Positions 56,522-64,000 of a DNA stretch of 64,000 nt are shown one piece after another (position 1 is the first letter of the stretch; every line of letters begins with the position of its first letter). This DNA comes from Larkinella soli (GTDB lineage Bacteria > Bacteroidota > Bacteroidia > Cytophagales > Spirosomataceae), in the NCBI RefSeq assembly GCF_003703975.1, contig NZ_QTJY01000008.1, positions 186,001 to 250,000 of the forward strand, written 5' to 3'. Both the position numbers and the translations under genes were made by a program. Below the pieces are notes generated by a model, which saw only the letters and a list, made by a program, of their open reading frames with translations, searched no databases and was not told the origin of the DNA.

Positions 56522-57859
56522 TCAGGCCACCGGGGAGACTTTGGCCGGGCCCGCCTGCTCCGACAGATCGACCATCCGGTGTTTCGGCACCAGCAGGTGC
56601 ATCAGACCCCAGGCCAGCAGATAGGCCACCCCGCAGATGATGAACATGATGTAATACCCGGTTTCGATATGTCCGAGGCCCTTGTAGTGATCGAACAGTT
56701 TGCCGGCCAGCGACGAGATGATGATCCCGCCGAAACCGCCGGCCATCCCGCCGATCCCGGTCACGGAGGCCACGGCCTTCTTGGGAAACATATCGGAGAC
56801 CGTCGTGAAGATGTTGGCGCTCCAGGCCTGATGGGCCGAAGCCGCAAACCCGATGCTCAGCACGGCCAGCCAGAGGCCCATGCTCCCCAGATACTGGGCG
56901 AACACGACCGGCACGGCACAGATGGCGTAGAGCAGCATGGAGGTCTTCCGGGCCTTGAAAACCGGCATTCCCTTTTTGATGAAATTCAGCGGCAGCCAGC
57001 CCCCGAAAATACTGCCCACGCTGGCGATGGTGTAGACGATGGCGACGGGCAGGGCGGCATCCGTTCCGGTGATACCGTACTGGGCCTTCAGGAAGGCGGG
57101 CAGCCAGAAGAGGTAAAACCACCAGATGGGGTCGGTCAGCATTTTGCCCAGCACGAAGGCCCAGGTCTGGCGGTAGGTCAGCAGCCGGGTCCAGGAAACT
57201 TTCTCGTGCCCGCTCTGCTCTTCGATCAGCTGCTCGTCGCGGTCACTGCGGATGTAGGCCAGCTCCTCGGCGGAAACGCGTTTGTTGGTCTGGGGCGATT
57301 CGTAGATGGTGAGCCAGAGAACGAGCCAGATGACGCCGGTGGCCCCGGTCAGAATGAAGGCCCACTGCCAGCCCATGTATTCGGCGATGTAGGGCACCGA
57401 CAGGGGAGCGAGGATGGCGCCCACGTTGGTGCCTGAATTGAAAATACCGGTTGCCAGGGCGCGTTCCTTTTTCGGGAACCACTCGGCGGTGGTTTTGATG
57501 GCGGCCGGGAAGTTGCCGGCTTCGCTCAGGCCGAGGGCGGCCCGGGCCACGCCGAACCCGAAGGTGGTTTTAGCCAGGGCGGTGAGAATCCCGACGATGC
57601 TCCAGGCCGTCAGGGAGAGGGCGTAACCCATTTTCGACCCCAGCTTATCGACCAGCCGGCCCGCGCCCAGCATCCCGAGGGCATACGCACTCTGAAAGAC
57701 CACGACCAGATTGGAATAGTCGGTTTCGGTCCAGTTGAACTCTTTTTCCAGGTCTCCCTTCAGCAGGCTGATGACCACGCGGTCGAGGTAGTTGACGGTG
57801 GTTGCAAAAAACACCAGACTGCAGATCGTCCAGCGGTAGTTACCGATTGACTTATTCAT
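56522..57859 (-). CDS. MFS permease, hexuronate transporter-like (ACS family)
   Basis: A 445-residue inner-membrane protein with about 12 hydrophobic helices. ACS-family motifs are VNYLDRVVISLL near the N-terminus, RAALGLSEAGNFPAAIKTTAEWFPKKERALATGIFNSGTN in part, and HQAWSANIFTTVSDMFPKKAVASV. Relatives import galacturonate or glucuronate with protons. It is the first gene of the MFS-GH39-GH106-rhaM operon, so uronate or aldobiouronate uptake is likely (inference). Confidence 0.9.
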   Translation of the reverse strand: MNKSIGNYRWTICSLVFFATTVNYLDRVVISLLKGDLEKEFNWTETDYSNLVVVFQSAYALGMLGAGRLVDKLGSKMGYALSLTAWSIVGILTALAKTTFGFGVARAALGLSEAGNFPAAIKTTAEWFPKKERALATGIFNSGTNVGAILAPLSVPYIAEYMGWQWAFILTGATGVIWLVLWLTIYESPQTNKRVSAEELAYIRSDRDEQLIEEQSGHEKVSWTRLLTYRQTWAFVLGKMLTDPIWWFYLFWLPAFLKAQYGITGTDAALPVAIVYTIASVGSIFGGWLPLNFIKKGMPVFKARKTSMLLYAICAVPVVFAQYLGSMGLWLAVLSIGFAASAHQAWSANIFTTVSDMFPKKAVASVTGIGGMAGGFGGIIISSLAGKLFDHYKGLGHIETGYYIMFIICGVAYLLAWGLMHLLVPKHRMVDLSEQAGPAKVSPVA

Positions 57860-57908
57860 AATACAGGGCGAGTCATTTCATCAATAGAAAGCAGGCCCCA
57901 TTCAATAT

Positions 57909-58838
57909 CTACCTTTCGATTACGGTATTATACGAAGCGGGGGAAAGATACCGGCGGAGGGACAGTTCCTTCATTTTGGTTTCGAGCATGATGTCCACCT
58001 CCCGGCCGTAGGTCCTGACGCGGCCGTAGACCCAGTCGGAATGGGCTTCCTTCCGGGCGGAGGGATCCTCGTTTTCGCGCCGGGAGTCGGAGTAGTGAAA
58101 CACGGGCCGCAGGTCCCAGGTGGAAAAGGCCATTTCGAAGGCTTCCCGCTCGGTCTGAAAGCCGGGGTACAGCGAATGGTGAAAATAATCGAAAACCAGC
58201 GGGATGCCGGTCATTTCGTGCAGCGGGAAGAGTTCGGCGATGGTATACAGGCCCGACTTGTCGTCGTTCTCCACGGTCAGGCGCTTCCGGAGGTTTTCCG
58301 ACAGTAGCGGGAAATTGCGGGCAAAGCGCCGGAGCGTCTCGTTCTTATCCCCATACGCCCCGCCCACGTGGATGTTGATCTTGTTCCAGTGAGAGGGCGT
58401 CAGGCCCATCAGGTCGAACAGGCCGGAGTGCTGTTCCAGGTCGATGATGGTATTGGTGAGGGTGGCGCCTTCTCCGGCCATTTTATTGAACGGTCCCGGA
58501 TGCACGGTCAGCCGGATCGGCTTTTTCCCGATCTCCTCCAGCAGCGAACGAATCTCGAAAAAGTCGGGCAGCGACTCGAAGCGATATTCCGACCACCAGG
58601 GAAATACCTCCGACGAGATGCGGAACAGCCGCACTCCGTTTTCGAGGTTCCAGTCGACAACCTGAAGCAGATCCCGGACGTTCTGAAGGGCCAGCTGCGA
58701 GGCATACTGGATGCCTTTTTCCTGGAAGGTGCGTTTGATCATGCCGCGGTTCGTGGTGATCCCTACCTCATGGAGGGTCAGGTTGATGCAGGCATACCCC
58801 AGGTTGACGGTCGGCTCGGTCGGATTGAATTCACTCAT
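57909..58838 (-). CDS. uvsE: UV damage endonuclease UvdE/UvsE
   Basis: A 309-residue TIM-barrel DNA-repair enzyme that nicks DNA 5' to UV lesions. Family motifs are NLGYACINLTL at the start, RLFRISSEVFPW, RLTVHPGPFN, HVGGAYGDK, LTVENDD and VFDYFHH (metal-binding His, Glu and Asp). The length is normal for the family. It lies 49 bp upstream of the MFS gene on the same strand but is functionally unrelated to the glycan genes. Confidence 0.93.
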   Translation of the reverse strand: MSEFNPTEPTVNLGYACINLTLHEVGITTNRGMIKRTFQEKGIQYASQLALQNVRDLLQVVDWNLENGVRLFRISSEVFPWWSEYRFESLPDFFEIRSLLEEIGKKPIRLTVHPGPFNKMAGEGATLTNTIIDLEQHSGLFDLMGLTPSHWNKINIHVGGAYGDKNETLRRFARNFPLLSENLRKRLTVENDDKSGLYTIAELFPLHEMTGIPLVFDYFHHSLYPGFQTEREAFEMAFSTWDLRPVFHYSDSRRENEDPSARKEAHSDWVYGRVRTYGREVDIMLETKMKELSLRRYLSPASYNTVIER

Positions 58839-58991
58839 CGGTTGGATTAACCGGAAAGCAGTGGAAAAGTTATGTGGCGTCCCGGCGGATAACTTCTCCC
58901 GGTGGTTTTATAACCTATTCCAAACAGGTCGGTTTAACAGTCGGTTGCCGGTATTCTCTGTCTCCGGGCCCCATTAACTGACTATATCAAT

Positions 58992-61265
58992 ATGAAAGCT
59001 GATCCGGGACGTTTTTCGTCGGAGGCTCACCCGACGGAAGAGGTGTCACAATGGGTGCCGGGCATCCGCGAGGCCCTCGCCGGAGACCGGGAAGAAGTCC
59101 CGATGGCCCTGGCCTTCGGGCGACTTGAAGCCTGCGCCGACAGCCATTCGCTCTGGCTGATCTTCCGGTTCCCGAAAGGGGCCGGCATTGCCCTCCGGAC
59201 GAGTTACGACCCGCTGGCCTCGGGCCGGTACAGCCTCCACCGGAAGAACGACCGGCAATTCGAATTTCAGACCGAAGGGTCGCTCGGGACCGTCCGGGTG
59301 CTGATCGAATGTCTGGACACCGACGGTCTGGTGCTGCATTATACCACCCGGCTCACTCCGGCCCACGGTTTCCGGCCCGGCGCTTTCCCCCGCGACCTCT
59401 GTGTGCTCGATAAAAAAGGCGACCCGATGGGAACGGAAGGAACCGTGTTCGTCACCCAGAACGGACCGACCGCCGGTCTGGCCTACTTCACGATCACCCG
59501 CCCGGAAGCCGGGACGGTCCTCTATTTCCAGAATCTGACGGCGCTGAACCCCTATTGCCAGACCACCGGAACCGAACCTTCGGGGGTAGTATCGGCCGAC
59601 TGGCCTGAACTGGGGCTGGCCCTGCCGGAAGCCCATAAACCGCTCCGGGCCGGAACCGAGGTGGTGCTGTCCGACGCCTATATCGCCCTCACGGAGCAAA
59701 TACCGTCCGGTGACGGAGAAGTGGCCGACCGCTTTCTGGAAGCCCTGGCCTCCCTGTATCCCTTTCTTCCGAAGCCCGAAACCGGTTATCTCGACTGGCC
59801 GCTGGCCGCCGACCAGACCCTGCGCTCCCTGACCCGCTCGAAAGCCTGCGCCCGCACGATCAAGGGTCATTTCTACCTGAATGCCTACGTCGGATCGTCG
59901 GAGAAACCGCCCGAAAGCATGGTACAGTTCGCCATCCTGGTTCCGCTGCTGGAATACGAAAACTGGAAAGGCGGAAAAACGAAGATTTCAGACCGGCTCG
60001 GGAAGAACGTCATCACCTTTTATAATGAAGACCTCGGCGTCATCGTACGCTGGCTGCCGGGCGAGCCGTTCCGGACCTCCCAGCCGAGCGAGGAAGAGGA
60101 CCGCCGGAAAATCGATTCATGGTATCTGTTCCACATCCTGCTCAATCTCGGGCGGCTGGCGGAACTGGGGCATCAGGACGCCGGGAAGATGTTCCTGAAA
60201 TCGCTGGATTTCGCCATCAAAACCGCCCACCATTTCGATTATGAATGGCCGGTCTTTTACGACGCCCGGACGCTGAAGGTGTACAAGGCCGAAACCGAAC
60301 CCGGTAAAGGCGGGGAACAGGACGTTCCGGGTCTGTATGCCCACGTCATGCTCCAGGCCTACACCATGACGAAGGAACCCCGGTATCTGGAGGAAGCCGA
60401 AACTTCGGCCCGGCGGCTGAAGGGCAAGGGGTTTCAACTGCTTTACCAGACCAACAACACGATCATGAGCGCCGTGGCGCTGGCCCGGCTCTGGCAGGTC
60501 ACCGGCAACCGGCAGTATTACGATCTGAGCCGGGTCTGCGTCGCCAACGTGGTCGCCCGGATGTGGATCTGGGACTGCGACTACGGCAACGCCCGGTATT
60601 ACAATACGTTCATGGGAGTGGCTCCGCTCCAGAACGCCGAATACATTGCCGCCTACGAGGAAGCCGAATCGTTTGCAACGGTCAAAACCTACCTGAATCT
60701 AACGGTCGGCGACCCGTCTCCGGCGATTCACCTGCTGCTGTCGGAATACAATAAATACCTGCTGCATCGCGGGCGGTTTTATTTCCCGTCGGAGCTGCCT
60801 GAGAAAGTCATCTCGACCGAACCGCGGGAGGGCCACATCCGACGGGACCTGACCGTTCCGCTGGAAGACATCTACACCGGCTGGAAACCGGCCGGGCAGG
60901 TCGGGCAGGAGGTGTACGGCAGCGCGAACGCCCTCGTGCTCTGCACCCACGCCTATTTCCGACACAAAAAGGTGCCGATCATGGTTTTCTCGGAGTACCC
61001 GTATCTCAATGCCGATTTTATGGCCGTCGGCCCGAACAAAGGCGAGATCACCCTGCGTCTGGCGGGGTCGCCCGGACTGAACTGCCGGCTGCGGGTGCTG
61101 CCCCGGGACGGAAGCCTGCCGGTGGTGCGGGTAACCCAGCTCCTCGAGAGCGGAGAGGAAACCCTGCCGATCCGGAAGCGGGCGGGCGAGTTCATCGAAC
61201 TGACGGTGCCGGGCGGATGTCGCCTGCGCATCAACTGGGAGATTCCCAACCGGAGAAAAAAGTGA
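58992..61265 (+). CDS. Cytosolic (alpha/alpha)-barrel-like protein of unknown function
   Basis: A 757-residue protein with no signal peptide. Residues 1-240 look like a beta-sandwich. Residues ~300-600 have regular paired helices with HILLNLGRLAELGHQDAGKMF, YAHVMLQAYTMTKEPRYLEEAE and CDYGNARYYNTFMGVAPLQNAEY, suggestive of a six-hairpin glycosidase-like fold. A C-terminal beta domain (~680-750) follows. No catalytic residue can be assigned. It is followed by an SDR (24 bp) and a GH130 (14 bp), so it probably acts with them on an imported oligosaccharide. Confidence 0.75.
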   Translation: MKADPGRFSSEAHPTEEVSQWVPGIREALAGDREEVPMALAFGRLEACADSHSLWLIFRFPKGAGIALRTSYDPLASGRYSLHRKNDRQFEFQTEGSLGTVRVLIECLDTDGLVLHYTTRLTPAHGFRPGAFPRDLCVLDKKGDPMGTEGTVFVTQNGPTAGLAYFTITRPEAGTVLYFQNLTALNPYCQTTGTEPSGVVSADWPELGLALPEAHKPLRAGTEVVLSDAYIALTEQIPSGDGEVADRFLEALASLYPFLPKPETGYLDWPLAADQTLRSLTRSKACARTIKGHFYLNAYVGSSEKPPESMVQFAILVPLLEYENWKGGKTKISDRLGKNVITFYNEDLGVIVRWLPGEPFRTSQPSEEEDRRKIDSWYLFHILLNLGRLAELGHQDAGKMFLKSLDFAIKTAHHFDYEWPVFYDARTLKVYKAETEPGKGGEQDVPGLYAHVMLQAYTMTKEPRYLEEAETSARRLKGKGFQLLYQTNNTIMSAVALARLWQVTGNRQYYDLSRVCVANVVARMWIWDCDYGNARYYNTFMGVAPLQNAEYIAAYEEAESFATVKTYLNLTVGDPSPAIHLLLSEYNKYLLHRGRFYFPSELPEKVISTEPREGHIRRDLTVPLEDIYTGWKPAGQVGQEVYGSANALVLCTHAYFRHKKVPIMVFSEYPYLNADFMAVGPNKGEITLRLAGSPGLNCRLRVLPRDGSLPVVRVTQLLESGEETLPIRKRAGEFIELTVPGGCRLRINWEIPNRRKK

Positions 61266-61289
61266 TTCAACAACCAATTCGAATACGTT

Positions 61290-62057
61290 ATGGAAAACAG
61301 AAATGCGCATACCGCCGTCGAACCGCTGGAAGGGAAACGGGTTCTGATTACGGGTGGAACCACCGGCATCGGCCGGGCCACGGCGATCCTGCTGGCCTCC
61401 TACGGAGCCAGCATTTTCACCTTCGGACGCGACGCGCAGGCGCTGGAGGAGGCCCTGGCCGACATCCGGAAGGCCAACCCCACCATCATCGCCGAAGGCA
61501 TCACGGCCGACGTCTCGCGGCCCGAGGACATCAAACGCATCTTCGACCGGTCGTTCGAGGTGCTGGGCGGGCTCGACATTCTGGTCAACAACGCGGCCCT
61601 CGGCGGGGGCAGCATCAGCGAAGAGTCGGAGGAAAGCTGGCGCAATATCGTCGAAATCAACCTGTTGGGTTATATGGCCTGCGCGAAGGAGGCCGTCGGC
61701 CGCATGGTGCAGCAGGGCCGCGGCCACATCGTGATGGTCGGGTCGATGAGCGCCGAGACGAAGGAAGCCGGCAGTTCGGTGTATGTCGCCACCAAATCAG
61801 GCATTCAGGGATTTGCGGAAGCGCTGCGGAAAGAGGTCAACGGACAGGGCATCAAGGTCAGCCTGATCGAGCCCGGCAAGACCGGCAGCGACATGCAGCT
61901 CGAAAAGGCCGACACGGACGAGCAGCAACGTCAGATTGAGGCCCTGGAAATGCTGCGGGCGGAAGACATCGCCGTCTGCGTCCACTATATTCTCACCCAA
62001 CCCCTCCGCTGCGATGTCGTGGAGGTTAAGATCCGTCCTCACCTTCAGGCCATCTGA
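61290..62057 (+). CDS. Short-chain dehydrogenase/reductase
   Basis: A 255-residue classical SDR with a TGGTTGIG nucleotide motif (21-28), NNAAL, and the catalytic Tyr165-x3-Lys169 (VYVATKSG). The substrate is unknown; in this operon it may oxidise or reduce a sugar or sugar acid released by the neighbouring GH130. It is tightly spaced with both flanking genes. Confidence 0.9.
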   Translation: MENRNAHTAVEPLEGKRVLITGGTTGIGRATAILLASYGASIFTFGRDAQALEEALADIRKANPTIIAEGITADVSRPEDIKRIFDRSFEVLGGLDILVNNAALGGGSISEESEESWRNIVEINLLGYMACAKEAVGRMVQQGRGHIVMVGSMSAETKEAGSSVYVATKSGIQGFAEALRKEVNGQGIKVSLIEPGKTGSDMQLEKADTDEQQRQIEALEMLRAEDIAVCVHYILTQPLRCDVVEVKIRPHLQAI

Positions 62058-62071
62058 CCACCGGTTTACCC

Positions 62072-63193
62072 ATGGAATTCGAAACCGATCTGCTTGTCCT
62101 TCGTCCGGACGATATCGATCTTCGTTTTTCTCCCCTCCGGGGGTCCGTGCAGGCGGAAACCTACATTCTGGGGGCTTTCAATCCCGGCATGACCCGGCTG
62201 CCGAACGGCAATCTGCTGCTGATGGTCCGGGTGGCGGAAGCGCTTCGTCAGCCCATCGTCGGCACGGAGATTCACGCGGTCCGCTGGGACCCGGAGGCCG
62301 GGTACGTCCTCGACGCCTATCTGCTCGATCAGGTCAACGCGGCCGACCCGCGCAAGTTCCAGCTCCTGACGCACCATTACAAGACGATGGCGCTTACCTC
62401 GCTCTCCTGGATTCTGCCTGTCGAGCTGACTGCCGACGGCACGGAAGTGGTTCAGATTCATTACGATAAAATCATCGCTCCGCAGAAATCCTATCAGGAA
62501 TACGGCGTGGAGGACGCCCGCGTCTCGAAGATCGGCGACACCTGGTACATGACGACCTGCTCGGTGAGTTCGGAGCGCCATTCCACCACGCTCTACACCT
62601 CCGACGACGGGCTGAACTATACGCTTCAGGGCATCATCCTGGACCACCAGAACAAGGATATGCTGCTGTTCGAGGGGAAGGTGGACGGGCGGTTCTACGC
62701 GCTCACGCGCCCGCTCGGCGACCTGTATTTCACCTATCCGCCCGGTAGCCCGTTCCACGCGGGGCCGTCGATCAACCTGGCGCGTTCGCCGGACGGCCTG
62801 CACTGGAAGCCGCTCGACGAGCCGTTCATCCGCGCCCGGAAAGGCTCCACCTCGACCATGAAAATCGGCGGAGGCACCCAGCCCATCCTGACGGACGACG
62901 GCTGGCTGATGCTGTATCACGGGGTGGAACTGAAAGGGCTGGTGGGGATCTACCGCACGTTCTGGGCGCTGCTGGATCGCGACGACCCGGTCCGCATCCT
63001 GCGGCTGGAAGACCGGACGCCGATTCTGGAAGCCCGCCCGGCACTGACCCAACCCATCGAAGACCAGATGTACCTGAGCGACGTGGTATTCTCGACGGGC
63101 ATCGTCGACGCCGGCGACCATTACATCGTGGCCTCGGGCGAAGCGGACCTCGCCTGTCGGATCACCCACATCCCCAAAACCGCCTTCCGGTGA
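62072..63193 (+). CDS. GH130-family beta-mannoside phosphorylase/hydrolase
   Basis: A 373-residue five-bladed beta-propeller of the GH130 family. NPGMTRLPNGNLLLMVRV opens the first blade, and VEDARV carries the catalytic Asp148. There is no signal peptide, so it acts in the cytosol. The family phosphorolyses or hydrolyses beta-mannosides such as mannosyl-glucose or mannosyl-GlcNAc. It is the last gene of the three-gene operon, followed by palindromic repeat copy 3. Confidence 0.88.
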   Translation: MEFETDLLVLRPDDIDLRFSPLRGSVQAETYILGAFNPGMTRLPNGNLLLMVRVAEALRQPIVGTEIHAVRWDPEAGYVLDAYLLDQVNAADPRKFQLLTHHYKTMALTSLSWILPVELTADGTEVVQIHYDKIIAPQKSYQEYGVEDARVSKIGDTWYMTTCSVSSERHSTTLYTSDDGLNYTLQGIILDHQNKDMLLFEGKVDGRFYALTRPLGDLYFTYPPGSPFHAGPSINLARSPDGLHWKPLDEPFIRARKGSTSTMKIGGGTQPILTDDGWLMLYHGVELKGLVGIYRTFWALLDRDDPVRILRLEDRTPILEARPALTQPIEDQMYLSDVVFSTGIVDAGDHYIVASGEADLACRITHIPKTAFR

Positions 63194-63196
63194 CCG

Positions 63197-63300
63197 GACC
63201 ACCCCCCGGCCCCCTCCTAAAACAGGAGGGGGAGGGCGCTGCTACTTTTCCTTCCTGCGAAGCCACCCCCTCCTTACCAAGGAGGGGGCCGGGGGTGGTT
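63197..63300. repeat. Intergenic palindromic repeat, copy 3 (diverged)
   Basis: A 104-bp element with the same GACCACCCCCC start and GGGGGTGGTT end and two internal C5TCC/GGAG5 hairpins. The central part differs (GCTACTTTTCCTTCC in place of the sequence in copies 1 and 2). It lies between the convergent GH130 and glpD genes and could act as a bidirectional terminator. Confidence 0.8.
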
Positions 63301-63304
63301 TAAT

Positions 63305-64000
63305 TCAGACCGTCGCCGACGGCAGAATCAGGCCGGCGGATTTGCGGAACCAGTCGATTTCGGCGTGGTAGTCGCGGACGGCTTTCCGGCGGTCGTCGTC
63401 GGACCAGTTCAACTCGGCGGCCATCAGGTCGGCGACGGTTTCGGCAATCCGGTCGGAGGTGCGCCAGTCGGTCAGTTCGAGGCCGAACCGGCGGGCCAGC
63501 ACGTCCTTCAGGGTCTGCGCCATCTCGGCCCGCACCACGAACACCACCTCCGCCGGGGTGTGGGGCAGCCCCTCCCACAGCGGCTCCCGCCACTCGGGCC
63601 GCTCGACCATCAGACGGGCGATTTCGAGGCTTTCGGTGCCGTACTGCCGGTTCAGGTGCTGGGCCACCAGTTCAGGCACTTCGTACTTCTGACACAGCAC
63701 CTTCCAGAAATCCTCGGCGTAGCCATCGGCGCCGACGAGTCTGATGGTGTCGGTCACGCAGGGCGTGCGTTCCCGGCCGAGAAGTTCGTAGCTTTTATCG
63801 ATGGTATCCATCGCCATCAGCCGGTAGGTCGTCCACTTGCCGCCCAGGATGCTGACCAGCCCGGAGGTGGGATCGACCTCCACCTCGTGGTCACGGACCA
63901 GCTCTTTGGAGTTGGCGTTCGGGTCGGCCTGGAGCAGCGGGCGCAGGCCGGCAAATCCGGCGATGACCTGGTCGGCGCTGAGGGGTATTTCGAAATACCG
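63305..64000 (-). CDS. glpD: Glycerol-3-phosphate dehydrogenase, C-terminal part (cut by window end)
   Basis: Partial gene; the 5' end lies beyond 64000. The visible 231 residues include FAGLRPLL, SGLVSILGGKWTTYRLMA and the C-terminal alpha-helical cap, matching FAD-dependent GlpD/GlpA. The enzyme oxidises glycerol-3-phosphate to dihydroxyacetone phosphate at the membrane. The frame is open to the window edge. Confidence 0.88.
   Translation of the reverse strand, partial: RYFEIPLSADQVIAGFAGLRPLLQADPNANSKELVRDHEVEVDPTSGLVSILGGKWTTYRLMAMDTIDKSYELLGRERTPCVTDTIRLVGADGYAEDFWKVLCQKYEVPELVAQHLNRQYGTESLEIARLMVERPEWREPLWEGLPHTPAEVVFVVRAEMAQTLKDVLARRFGLELTDWRTSDRIAETVADLMAAELNWSDDDRRKAVRDYHAEIDWFRKSAGLILPSATV

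Overview
The window looks like chromosomal DNA of a GC-rich Bacteroidota, most likely order Cytophagales (Spirosomaceae-like). The grounds are a SusC/SusD pair with FecR, C-terminal type IX secretion sorting domains, ECF sigma/anti-sigma modules, TAnnTTTG-type -7 elements and family content. The genus cannot be fixed by eye. No rRNA, tRNA, CRISPR array, phage or transposase gene was seen. Most of the window is dense and GC-rich. The surface metalloprotease, the fic locus and the PIN toxin-antitoxin locus are visibly AT-richer than their neighbours.

Layout. 0-4 kb: zinc alcohol dehydrogenase, ECF sigma factor and an ELWxxDGT surface protein. 4-10.4 kb (minus): sulfatase, GH106-type rhamnosidase, a sugar isomerase-like protein and a small secreted protein. 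10.6-18.5 kb: FecR, SusC, SusD and a GH9 glucanase. 18.6-25.2 kb: a 4'-phosphopantetheinyl transferase divergent from a 1,966-residue NRPS of unusual architecture (formyltransferase, half condensation domain, adenylation, carrier, condensation, carrier, thioesterase). 25.2-33.1 kb: nucleotide pyrophosphatase-like enzyme, rhamnose symporter RhaT, bifunctional rhamnulose-1-P aldolase/lactaldehyde dehydrogenase and a second GH106 protein. 33.2-45.3 kb: second zinc dehydrogenase, Wzi-like protein, SnoaL/NTF2-like protein, GH95 and three surface proteins. 45.4-49.4 kb: two divergent ECF sigma genes, one leading an operon with a zinc-finger/HEAT anti-sigma factor and two DUF4097 proteins. 49.4-51.6 kb: a broken fic gene facing an antitoxin-like ORF, a META lipoprotein and a PIN toxin-antitoxin pair flanked by a 77-bp direct repeat of the rhaM 3' end. 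51.6-57.9 kb (minus): operon of MFS transporter, GH39, GH106 and rhaM. 57.9-64 kb: UV endonuclease, a cytosolic operon (unknown 757-residue protein, SDR, GH130) and the 3' part of glpD.

Taken together, this is largely a region for using rhamnose-rich plant glycans. SusC/SusD, three GH106 proteins, GH95, GH39, GH9 and a sulfatase would bind and cut the polymer. RhaT and an MFS permease would import products, RhaM interconverts rhamnose anomers, and the fused aldolase/dehydrogenase cleaves rhamnulose-1-phosphate and oxidises the lactaldehyde. Rhamnose isomerase and rhamnulokinase are not in the window. A near-identical ~102-bp palindromic intergenic repeat occurs twice and a diverged copy once, always at gene 3' ends. 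The most novel-looking items are the NRPS/PPTase locus, the rhaM-tail-flanked toxin-antitoxin cassette and the convergent fic/antitoxin arrangement.
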